Positions 1-55,800 of a stretch of DNA of 64,000 bases are shown here, piece after piece. How positions within the stretch are numbered: position 1 is the stretch's first letter; each line of letters opens with the position of its first letter. A program made the position numbers and the translations under genes. Below the pieces are notes generated by a model that was not told the origin of the DNA, did no database searches, and saw only the letters and a list, made by a program, of their open reading frames with translations. The DNA is from Otis tarda (taxonomy: Eukaryota > Chordata > Aves > Otidiformes > Otididae). Location: positions 41,037,371 through 41,101,370 of the forward strand of contig CM048557.1 in the NCBI GenBank assembly GCA_026413225.1, read 5' to 3'.

Positions 1-209
1 TTAAGTACTATACATATGTCTTAATGCATAGTGTAATACAAACAGTTTAACTAGTGGTCCTTTTGTCAAGTTTACCAAGTTCACGTACTGTTTAGAGGTA
101 TCAAAGCAAAGGACCAGCAACTTCTATTTAATGAAGTATGTAAGAAATTCCTGAATCCATTCTGTCTGAAAGGTTCTAACTGACCTACCACACGTCAAGA
201 CTGTCATCA

Positions 210-43843
<43,634 letters not shown>

Positions 43844-43869
43844 TCAAATGTCTCCTCAAACACCACAGA

Positions 43870-43920
43870 ATTAAAAAAAAAAAAAAAACAAAAAACACCA
43901 AACAAAAAACCACAAAACAC
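43870..43920. repeat. A-rich tract next to the start-codon exon
   Basis: About 17 A, then CAAAAAAC-type units. On the HEATR5A strand this is a T/GT-rich tract about 45-90 nt upstream of the ATG. It is either the pyrimidine tract of the acceptor at 43854 or part of the 5' UTR if the acceptor at 43998 is used. Confidence 0.85.
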
Positions 43921-46900
43921 CGAACTACCAGAACTGTGTTAATCAATCAGGTTTTCTTCCCCATTAATATGAGGTGACTGAATCAGAAGTGTAAGAACCT
44001 AAACAGAAAAAGAAAAAAATTACTAGAGTCAGCAATCATAGTATATTTATGTTTGGCTTCTTAAAACTAAATTTTCAAAGGAAAACTTAAAATCTAAAAA
44101 AAAAAAAAAAAAATTACAGCAATTTTATTTAGGTGGCTTTAGTAACACTTAATGGTTTTGGAAATGAGATAATGGTATTGATATAATATATGAATTAAAG
44201 TTAAATATACTTCAGAAAAATCAGAGGGGTTCTCATTGAACTACTATTTTTTCTTAATCTTGTTTTGCATGAAGTAAGGTTTACTCGTACCTGACCACGC
44301 ATATACTGGAAAGTATGATCATCTGGCACCAAACACAGTGACTTTTACGATCTAGAATTAAGTGCAGCAACAGCAGTAACCTACACATAGCAAACTCAAT
44401 TATATTCACAAATAGAAATGCTAGCATCTTATTCTAACACTCTATCTATTCTCAGTGCCAAGTAAGCCATAAAGAAGAAATAGAACTCATTGCTGAATAA
44501 TTTCTAATGCTGTCTTTTTAAAAAAAAAAACCACACTTCAAAAAAGGATGTTTTAAAAACTCAAAGTTCAAAAGAAGGTATATTTTGCTTATGTCTTTCA
44601 GACTATTTTGAGAATTTCCACATTGTCGATAGGTATAACTAGAAGCAAATCAAGATGAAAAATACTTCTAACAATAACTTTTTTACATTATTTAAATGCC
44701 ATATATCCTCAAACTACAAAATACAATATTTGCAAACAAAAATAGGCAAAGAGATTCTGGTAAAATGTCAACTGTATTTTAAACTTCCAAACAAATTATC
44801 CTTTCCAGAGGTCACTGATACTGCTGAACACACATTTTTTCCTATGCAGCAGCAATATTACAGTGTAAAATGATCCATCAAACAGAGATGGGCAATACAA
44901 AGCAATGGTAAATAATTCAGTACTTGGGTTGTCATCGAATGCACAGCAGAAGGTTACCTTTACTACTTTCTGCACATTTTAATGTAAAATTTACTCACAA
45001 AGGAAATTGATCACATCTAATTTACTATAATGAACTGTCACTTCAAATTTTCCTGAAATACCAGGCAGCTTGACAAAGCACCACACCTTAAAATGACAAT
45101 TAGAGATAAATATACACAGCTAAGTATACCTATATATATTTCATCTGCCTAGGTGCGTAAATGTTCACAATTTACCAATTATCTCACTCTTGGAACACTC
45201 ACAGAACTTAACTCTTTCCTCACATTTTTTGAAATGTACAAAAAAAAGTTGGATTATGTATGTCACTGAATATTTAAGTAGAGTTTCCTGACTGCTCAGC
45301 ATGGAAATTACACATACAGGTCACAAACACTCCTTTTTTCCTCACCCAAGGCTTGTCCCAATGTCTGCTATCTCTAAATCACCTACTACCACAGCAACTG
45401 ATTCAACTTACATACCGAGCTGAGCATTACAACTCATAGCTGTTTTTCCCAACTGAAAAGATCACAGATGGTTGCCAGACGTTGGCACTTAGCTTACCTA
45501 GCAGATAATTTCTTCTCATTGTAAAAACTGTCTCTCTGCTGCTCCAGGTTCTTGGATAAAGGATGATAAGAACTCAATTTTCTAGAAGAAGAATTAACAC
45601 AAAGATCAACTTCAGGAAAGCACACAAGATAGGAATTCTTGGTTTTTGTAGAAAAGATACTTCTAAGTCTTGCAAAACTGACAACTTTTATTAAGTGACA
45701 GCTCATCAAAAAGGCACCAGACTGGAGCTCCATAAACACTATTCGCTCTTATACATCACATTTAAATTGGGCAGACCTATCATATTCACCACGGAATATG
45801 GTTCATTTCACTACTGAAATCATCTTTCTTATTTCTGTTTTGTTAACTCAGTTTAATTCTAAACCCCAAAAAAGTAAGCTCAAGCAGAAAAACACCTTAT
45901 TTCCTGAAAGATGATTCCAGTGCCTTCATAAGATGTACATGTACATTATTTCAATATATATATAAATGCATAGGTGCAAAATATTTATTGGATTAGTCTG
46001 GAATGCTATCATAAATGACCATATCCTGATCTTTAAGTCATAAACAATGCGACAGTGTTCATGTCTAAATCAACAACCAGCAGAGCTGGCATACATGACT
46101 CAACTTGAAAAATTCATGTACAATACTATGGATACAATAAGACATAAGGATTACCAATCAATTCTCCTAGCTCACAGATATAATTTTAACATTAGAATCA
46201 ATAGGCAAAGCCATTTCTTGCCTGGCTTCTTACAGGTTGCATGCTATCTTAAAAGTAATCACTTTTCCACCAGTCTTTAAAAGACTGAAGTTGAAAACAA
46301 ATTGAAAGTACATGTAGATTTCAAAGTAATCTAAACTTCTTTCAGCCTAGTGAAGAGAAGGCTCAAAGGGACCTAACAGTAGCCTTCACAAGGGACAGTT
46401 AGCAAGAAAACAAAGACAGGTTCTTTACTGAGGTGGATGGGAAGGAATAATGTAAGAAGTATCATAAATTAAAACAAAGAAGGTTCCAACTTGAGAGAAG
46501 AAAAAAGATTTTCACTGGAAGGATTATCAGCCACTGGGACAGGTGCTGAGAGGTTGCAGAACCTTTACCCTCAGGGGTTTCTAAGACGCGACCAGACAAA
46601 GCCCTCAGTAACCCCATCTGAAGTTATTTCTGTAACTTGTTTCTATATGAGACATTTCTACTGTATAACTACACATTTGCAAAAATAATCTGGATTTTTT
46701 TCTTAGTCTAAATTAAAAAAGAAAAATGTTATGGGGTAGTAGCTGATCTTTATAACAAACACCTGCTAACACGGCTAGAAACACTAGCATCTCTCAAAGG
46801 AAAGGCTATCAGTTATGAATTACAGAGGTTGATTGTTTATTATGTAAGATTTAGTTGTGTAGAAACTGAGAACTGCTCATGCAGAGAAAAAAAAAAAATT

Positions 46901-49900
46901 AAATAAAAAAATCACTGACCTGATCTTTCTAGTGATGGTCAACAAGCAAACCTTGGTTCCATGAAGCTACATACAAAGTACATACATACTCTCCACTCTA
47001 CTCAAAAAAATTATCCCAAACACCTCTGAGACTCCCTTTAATGAGCTGTAAGCCTGCACACCAGGGATACTTATAAAGCTTCAAAAATAATAATAAAAAA
47101 GGGCACATGCATACAAACTTGTGAGTAGAAAGGTGAGAATGTAGAGAATCAAGTGTTTACTGCAGCATATTGGTTTTGCAGTCAGATTGGAGAACACCAC
47201 AAAAGGCACAGTGCTTACAAGGCTAGACAAAGCAGAACACAAGCACAGCACACAGGGATAAGCTGAGTTTGATTAATATTAAATATGTCCTTGTTATGCA
47301 TACGAGATGTTACTAGGCAATTTCTAAGCACAGAAGGAAACATCAAACCTAAACACATACCATCCAGACACGGGTGCAACTCTGCTCTAATGAGAGGCAC
47401 AGCACAGCCACGTGGTGCTAGGCGAGCGCGATGAAGGACTGAATGTTACACCAGCCGTTGCTGGTATTACAGTTCCTTGAACATCCTCACACATTAGTAA
47501 ATCAATGCAAGTACAATCTAAGCATGTAAAGATACATCTATATTTACACGAAACCCATGTTTAACAGCGTTGAATTATTTGATAGTCCCTTTCCCCTGGT
47601 GTTATAAATTTGATCTTTTTCAATCTGAAAAAGAAATCTAGAAAAATAAATGTGAAATCTAATTGAATGAAACATACGTTGCCATCAACAAAATTTAAAT
47701 GGCATACATGGCTGTTTAAAAAATCTGAATTTTCTAGCTAGCATGACGCACCATCCTTTTGGTTTTGTCTTTAGATAACTGAAGTAATTACAAGATTTAC
47801 TTTCCCATCAGTGCTACAAGAGCATATCAATCAAAAATCTCTCTTTCTTTTCATATGAGGTGAGTTTATTTTACATTTATACTATGCTCTAAAACTGTCA
47901 CAAAGATTTATTGGACAAGGCAGAAGTTGTTCCTACTTATTACTGATGAAAAACTTCTTATTTGCCAACTGCCAATTTGGCAAGCAGGATTGTCCAACTG
48001 ATCAGAAAAGTGCTCAGAAAAGCTCTTAGAACAAGCACTAGATGGAACGCTGCCCTGTAAATTGAAAGGAATATAGGCTGAATCAAACATTAAAAGGCAA
48101 CAGCAATTCAGTTTCTAAAGTTCCTACAAACCACAAAGAGAAAAAAAAAGGGGCTTGTAGTCTTTAAAAAAAAAGGAAAAGTTACTAAAACAGAGTGAGA
48201 TCAATCTGAATAGCTGCCTTTAGCAACTGGCTTTAAAATATGAGAACCAACAGATCACTCACGACAAAGTTCTAACACAGCGAAAAAACCCAAATAGATC
48301 TATTATGTGTTTGAAGTCTGTTCTGAGATAGCTAATCTTCTCAGGCTTTAAAAGCTGAGGGAAGCATGCTGTCCATAGAACGCTGTATTTCTTTCACGTG
48401 GAAGTCTAAGACAAAAATGAATGCACAACAAATGAATAGCTATGAACAAAAGTGGTAACTTAATTAATTTTACTTTTCCCCTTCCTTCCACCCTATGGCA
48501 TTTTTATCTCTGCATTAAGAAAAAACAAAAAAAAAAAAAAAACCCACCCCAAAGTAATCTGTAATAAAGCAGACTTCTAACTGATCTCTCACTAAAAAAT
48601 TTAAGCCTTTAAATTATGACTCATCATTTCAAGGAAGATCAACACAACTAATGGAAACTATCACACAGATCAAGTATATTCTTACAAATTTATTTTCTTT
48701 TAAGATCTCTCACATTTGATCGCTCATTGTTTCAGCAGTTTGTCTCTGTTTGCTAGGAACAAGTGCTTCTCAAACAGAAATCAGATCAACCTCAGCTCTT
48801 TGAGTATGATACTCAGATGAGGATCTAGTGTACAATCTAGATGAAGATCTAGGTCCTTTACATCTACTACATAGTGAAGAAAATAAAGTGCTGTTTAACT
48901 TACGTTAATAATAATTATTAATATTTTTCTAATTTCACAAGTATTAAAATAATTCTGCACTAAATCTGACGTAAAGCAAAAATAATAAACCTGTGGACTC
49001 AATTTTGTACCAGACTAGTCTAGCAGAGAAGTAAAAAGGACATAATTCTTCTAAGAAATGATCACTGTTACTCATTGCCAGTAATGAGTCATAGCAAAAA
49101 AATGTGTAATGAGTAATAGTAATGAGCAAGATTAAAAAATGACCAGTAACAATTATTAGTGTTTCCATAACAGCTGCCATTGGGCTGACTACACAATCAA
49201 TGCCATAAGCATCACACTGCTGAAAAACAGAGCTGAAGCACGTTCATTAGCTTCAAGTTGTCCTTCACTGCATTGCAGTGGTATTTTAACTGACTTCAAG
49301 TTCCTGTTCTTCTCCCATAGAAAGCAGGATTTATTATTGTCTATCAAACAAGTGAACCAACACAGTTAAGAGAAAGCCTTCCAGCCTGACACATTTAGAT
49401 CTAGTCATTAACAGTTCAGATCAATGTTACTCCTGCAGCACTGTTTTAAAAGCTTAATGGGATGATCGTTACCCGTGCATGTGAGCTGACTGCATGGAAG
49501 GACGATCGATGCTCCGGCCTATGGTAAGCCGTTGCACATACCTGTTTAGAGTGTTTTCCAAACATAAACAACACTCCTGCCTCGCTCCCTCGGGCTTACT
49601 TCTCATGAGAGAAACTCAGTATGATCCTCTTTTTGCCAGCTGGCCTGAAAAAGCACCTTAAAGCACTAGCCAAATTCAGCTACTAAGGAATGAAACATAG
49701 ACCCGAGCCCAGCAGTTACAGTGTATTGTTTATGCCAGTAGGCAAACATAAGGAGGCACAGACGGAGGTCTGGAGAAAGCAAAAAGTGCAGGTTCAAACT
49801 CCCAGCAACTTCAAAAGGGAGACCTGATTGCCCAAGAAACCAAGGATTGAGCTATCTTCAGCTGTAACTGTGCTAGAATTTATAGCGTACATAGAAATAA

Positions 49901-50540
49901 TCTAATTTAAATAAACTACAATGTTAGAATCTCAATAATTTGATAGGAAATAAATTCTGATTGTTTCAGTGCCAAAAACTAAAATCTCGGCTTAGACAAG
50001 CCTGGAGTTTAGACACTGGAAATACTATTGAAGTGGGAATATTCAACATCTAGACAAAGGTATTTATTATTACTCAAAAGAGAGGGCAGCCTTTGTTTAC
50101 CTACTGACTTCTACAAACTATTATCAACTAAAACAGAGAAGCAAAGTCTGCCTCAAAATCTTCAGTAAGAGAAGGTAAAGCTGCATAAAAGTATCAGCAT
50201 AAATACATCAGTACTCCAACACCCTTTGTGTGGCAGAATCCTCAGCATTCAGCCAACTTGTGCCTTTTCTCTACATACACAAGCCTTAAATTTCTTGCTC
50301 CTCAGAGCCAAGTGAGGCAATCGCAGGCAGCTGCTGGGTGCTGACACAACATTGACTCCTCTGCACACATTTTATGTTCAGCAGTGCTAATTACTCTTGG
50401 CCTCTCATTGAACTGAAAAAAAAAAGCTGAGAATTTAATGTGCCCCTCCACTGCTTTCTTGCATGTAGTTTCAAAGAAAACATACAAACAAATTCAGGAC
50501 ATTTCAGCACCAAGACACCAAGAGAAGTATGAGAAGGAAG

Positions 50541-50591
50541 GGGAAAAAAAAAAAAAAAAGAAGAGAGAGAGAGAGAGAGAGAAAGAGAAAG
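50541..50591. repeat. Poly-A plus (GA)n simple repeat
   Basis: A run of about 17 A is followed by alternating GA and GAAA units. It lies in intron 1 and is typical microsatellite DNA. Confidence 0.95.
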
Positions 50592-53123
50592 TTAACTCCC
50601 CTGAAGGCTGCGTCTTCAGCAGAAGCACTGGTATGTTGAATCGATTAAACCCTTGATGAGGAGGACTATGAAGAGGTTATGAAACCAGAGCTCAGTCTTC
50701 CAATGCATACACACACATGCTTGAATTTATCAGTGATCGGTCTCATCAATTTGGACCAAATTAGTCCTTGCCATCAAACAGACTTTATTGCTTTTCATTC
50801 AAAATTAATACACTGTCCTAAAAATGTTAGGCATTTTGCAGTGTTATATTGGTCAGTGGTGGGGAAATTTGAAGCCAAGCATGGAGAAGATGGGACTAAC
50901 AGTGACGCTAAACAGCGGTTTGCAAGAACAGGACACAGGAGAATGTCATCACAAGACCACAGCCCAGAACACACAGAAGAAGAACACCAGGCCATAGAGA
51001 AGAAGGTTCAAGACTTTAAGACTTACAAACTAAGCAGAGCCATAACTCCTAATATCAGATTTTAAGTGCACTTAAAAAATGCACCAAATAGTAAATCTCA
51101 CAGTAGAGTACTCATATGTTTTATTGCATATCCTGTGTTATGAAGGGATTAAATTCCACTCACAAATCAAGCTATCTTCCCTTTTAAATAAAAATATGAA
51201 TGCACTTGTATCACATGCTTATCCCAAATAGCAACAAGCATTCAGAATTTGTTTGACTATGAGCAACAAAAATGAACAGATTATCACACAACCATCCATT
51301 TCCTCTAATTACTGCTGAAGATTTCAGACTGGGACAACTTCCACTTACGTTACATTTTTGTATGCAATTATGCAGTTTAGAAACACGATTCTGCAATCAC
51401 TGATGTTGAAATAAGACCCCTTTCTTTCAGGGTTTCTGTTTAACACTGTTCTCAATGAAGCAATTTGCCCCAGGAAAACTATGCATCTATTCTATCATTG
51501 AAAATTTGGTAAATTTATGCAGGTACTTGTTAAAGATGTAATCCAAGTGCATCTTCATATATTGCACCTTACATGCAGCTCTTGCCACGTTCACATAGCA
51601 TTTCACGCTGTGCTAAAGAACAAATATCACGCAGCCCAAACAGAATTCCTGTTAGTTTCTCAGCTACTTTCATCTGTGTTGCAAAACAAAAGAGCTGTAT
51701 TTTGATGTTTTGTGAACAATGATGCTCATACAAAGTACTTGTTTACTCCTACAGGAACAGTTCCAAACGACTGGTTTTCCTAGCAAAATGCTTATCAAAT
51801 GCTATTGATTTCCAAGTTTCAGAAGAATCACCCTGAATCTTAAAAAGCAACAAAGCTCAAAGGCAACAAAGATCTAAGTGAAATCTATCAGAACCCTTGT
51901 TCTGGGCTTGCTGGTTTTAAAAATACTTACACAAAGAATGTGACCACCCACAACCCTCATACATAACAGTGACATTGATAAGAACTACAACACAATATAC
52001 ATTTGCTGAAGTGTGAAAGAAATGAGAAGACAATGTCTTCTAGGAATACTGAAAGATTTCTGTGAAGTTTTGAGGACAAAGCTTGACATAACTAGAGAAA
52101 AAATACCCTGAAAAAAAGGTGCCTGGAAATGCAATAGTTGTTTCAGCAATGCAAAGCATTCAAGACATTTTCAAAAACTCAGATTTTGGAAGACATCAAT
52201 TCATCATGCTAAGAAGTACATATACTTTGCTTTTATGTTTCTTATCATCACTTTAATCTTTTTCTTCACATGAGAAGAACTATTCCAGGAAACCAAGAAA
52301 CAGCTATATTCAGTTATTGAGAAATATAAACCAGCCATTTACTGAGCTCCACAGCAGGCACTACGGGCACACTCTGTCTCCCCTAGTACCCACAACTCTT
52401 GAGTATTAGTTAGGTTCATTTTGGAAAGTTTCAGTCAAAATATAAGCTTACAAGGACCTCAGAACACTATTTCATTTACAGACAACCTAGCAAACTGCAT
52501 AAAAATAATTAACCAATACTTCTAATAGTTAAAAAAAAACCAGTATCATATCTGGAAGGCTGACTCTGACAAAGTGAGTTTAAAAGATTATTTTTTTCCC
52601 CACAAAATTTGATGAACTAAGCTTCCAAAAGCAATAACAAGCTTCAGTCTGAATAAAACCACATAGAATGCTTTGGTTTTATCTCTCTGCACCTTTGAAA
52701 GCTGGTGTGATACCAAGGCAGGTGCATACAAATCACAGAATTATAAACATCCACCTAAATCCTAACAATAATTTCAATATATGTGTGAACATAGCTTTAT
52801 TCCTGACAATGTTGTAGATGATACTGTTTATCTAATATAGACAAAATGTATCAAACTGAGTATACTGAAAGGGAGGTTTTTATCACAATGACAGGAGTCT
52901 CATGAAATTATTATCTGTCTCATTATCTATTATCTGTTAAAATGTTAAATTGACTTACAGTAGGTCATATACACACATATGGATAATCCAAAGTGCAGCC
53001 TGATTTTAGCTACCAGTTTTAGTTAAGGGAAACGCTGAATCCAGTCTAGCTAGCATTAAACCACAGGAAATTTTGAACATATCCTAAACATACTTATTTT
53101 TTCCTGAAAATCATTACAGCTAT

Positions 53124-53150
53124 CATAGTACTAGCTTAACTAGTACTATG
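53124..53150. repeat. Perfect inverted repeat (11-bp arms, 5-nt loop)
   Basis: The arm CATAGTACTAG, loop CTTAA and arm CTAGTACTATG lie in HEATR5A intron 1. No function is evident. Confidence 0.9.
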
Positions 53151-54499
53151 GCTAGACTTCAACTGCACTGAATCACATCAACACAGAAATTTAGCAGCAG
53201 CAGAAGCCCTCACAGGTGCAGACTCTGCAGGAGACTTGTTTGGCAGATCAGAGACCACCATCCAGGCATAAATCACTGACACACCTCACTGCAATGCTTG
53301 ATTCCCTAGATATTTTAAATGGCTATTCCCCAAAGAAAACTCCAAAACAGCTCAAAAAATGTACTGGCACAGAGGTTTCATGCTTTTTTTTTTTTGGTTT
53401 GTGATGTAGATGTAGACATAGTTCATGTCTTTTTTTAAGGTTCTGCTTCCTTAAAACCAGCAAAAACTGCAATGGTAAAAACTGAATAAAACAAACATCC
53501 CACAGTCTGATAATGTTTATGTGACAAAGTGTTTCTAACCTCCTGCTTCATTAAGATGTTCTGAATTTTAAAACAGAAGATCATACTGCACTGAGTAACA
53601 AAGGTTTTGACATGCTGGGATACAATGTCACGAACTAGTCAGTAACTCAGATATTTTACTGACAATAAAACCAACCCTCTGTTCAAGAGTCAAGCACAAG
53701 TTTTCAATGTATCCCTGCCTCAGTGTAACATTAAACTAGCTTCCTCCTTCCCCCTGCCTCCTTTTTGTCATGTCAAACCATCAGGAAAAGGAAAAGGAAC
53801 CCAAACTTCAGCACACAACCAGAAGTAATATATCTTCTGGGTCTCAACTGTTATTTCATATATGAGTTGAGAATATTACATATCATGTAGCAAAACACCA
53901 AAACATACAATATAGCTTGACTATTTCTGAAGACAGGGAAACCATTTCTGGCATGCGAGACTAAAATAAAAATTTAGTACAATTCATGGTCACAACTATA
54001 AATATTTAATCCTACTAAATCAAAACCAAAACTTAAAGAAACATGGCAAATAATTAATCCAAACTTAAAAAAATACCAAGTTTCATTTACAGAAACACAA
54101 AGCTGAACTCACTTTATCTGCCTTCATCCTCCCTTATCACCCTTTCACCCATATCTCAATAAACTTTACTCTTATTTTGACTAAATTTACAACATCTATT
54201 ACTCTTTCCCTCATTCCAAAATGTCAACACTAATGCAACTTCACAGGTTTTACACCCCTGTGCAAAGTTTTTACCAGTTACACGGCGCAGACTTGCTCGT
54301 TGTCCTATCCGGGCAGCCAGGAATTCCAACTGCAAAAGCCTGCAATAACGTTTCTGCACACTGGAATGTCCAGTACTGCCACCCTACCCCCAAAATACTC
54401 TTAATTTAAAAGATTTATTAAAACAGCCCCTAAAAGCACGTACACTGGCTGCAAGCGAATGCCAAATCCGCCCCTGCAGCCGTAGGACCTGTATGGACC

Positions 54500-55800
54500 C
54501 GCACCCCACCCCTGCTCATCCCCAGCCCCCGGGGAGCGATGGCTCTCCCGCACCCCCCACTCCCCCTGCGTGACATCCTGGCGGCGTGGCGGGGCTTGCC
54601 TCACACACACCCCCCCCCCCCCCCCGCAACGAGAAGACCTTTCTTTCCCGCTTCCCTCACGGGAATGAGACCTGACCTGCCCCGCGGCGCCGGGCCGGGC
54701 CGGGCTGAGAGAGCCCGGGAGCCGCCCGGCCGCTCTGCCTCAGCCACCCAGCCGGCTCCGGGGGTGATCGAGCACTTTCCAGGCACAGGCCTCGGGCAGC
54801 CCCAGCCCCTCAGCGAGCTCCCCGGCTGCCCCCGGCCCTTCCACCACGCAAAGCCCCTCGCCGAGCCCGGGCATCCCCTCCCGCCCGGCGCGGGGGCCAG
54901 CACCCCGCTGTTTTAGGATCATCCCCGCCTTCCCCGCCTCGGGCGGCTCCGTGCTCCCCTCCGGGCCTCCCCGCCCTCGCCCAAGCGGCCGCTGGGGCTC
55001 CCGGCTCCCCCTTCCTTGCCCCCTTGGGCGCTCGCTCCCCGCCTGCCCGGCGGGGCAGGCCCGGCGCTCTCCGCCCCTCCCCGCCCGCGTGCGGTACCTA
55101 GCGGGCACGGCGCGGCTGGGCTCGGCTCGGCTCGTCCCGCTGCAAGGCTCCCGCGCAGCTCTGCGGGGCGGCGGCGGCGGCGCTCGGCTCCCTCCCTCCG
55201 TCCGCCCGCCCTCCTCCGGCGCGGGGAGGGGGGGGCGGCGGGGGCCTGCACCCGGGCCGCCGCCGCCGGCGGCCTCCGGCGGGGGAAGGTGGGGCGGGAG
55301 GCGGGCGGCGTTGTACGCTCAGGGCTGTGCAATCGGGCCCGGAGCCATCGAGCGCCCGCGGTGGGCGGCGCGGGCTCCGGCGCCCCTGAGGGTGGGAGCG
55401 GCCCGGGGGAGCGCGGACCCCAAAGGCGGCGGCGGGCGGGAGCCGCAACGCCGGGGCAAGGTGTCGGGGTGCGGGAGGGGACGGAGCCACCGCTCCCCGG
55501 GGTCGCTCCCAGGCTCGGCAGCCACGGGGAGCCGTGGCGGGGACCGAGCTCCGCGCCGCTCCTGCCCGTGAGAAGGGCACGGCAGGAGCTAGCGCTCTTC
55601 CACCGAAAACAACAACGAAAGACCCCCTCTTGGTCATTTTTTTCTTAAGACAGCGATTTTTTTAAAGGTAGTTCAGGTGGTTCCGTTCAGATTTGTACCC
55701 GGCTCTGATCAGTCTGCCATGGCTTCTGATCTTCACTGCACCCCACAGGCACCCACCTGTCCTTCCCAGGGAGGGCCCCGGAGCGCCGCGGCGTGCAGCG
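54500..55800 (-). promoter_or_regulatory. CpG island, probable HEATR5A promoter and 5' UTR exon
   Basis: Seen: about 1.3 kb of very GC- and CpG-rich DNA in an otherwise AT-rich window. It includes GC boxes (GGGGCGGGA near 55291, GGGCGG nearby), a (CGG)n run near 55167-55182 and a C16 run at 54610-54625. It lies about 11 kb upstream of the first coding exon, as expected for a non-coding first exon. Candidate minus-strand donors are CGCTAG|GTACCG (exon edge 55098) and GGACAG|GTGGGT (exon edge 55757). I cannot choose between them or fix the transcription start. Confidence 0.75.

Larger units (their letters stand above)
43999..54500 (-). other. HEATR5A intron 1 (upstream of the coding exon)
   Basis: About 11 kb of AT-rich unique sequence between the CpG island and the ATG exon. 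It contains poly-A tracts, a (GA)n tract and a short palindrome. I recognise no exon, LTR or LINE. An extra 5' UTR exon could be hidden here. Confidence 0.6.

Noticed and set aside
54539-55648. Overlapping open frames of up to 210 codons on both strands in the GC-rich island
   Set aside because: They are rich in Pro, Ala, Arg and Gly in every frame, as expected when stops are rare in GC-rich DNA. None shows a domain or family similarity.
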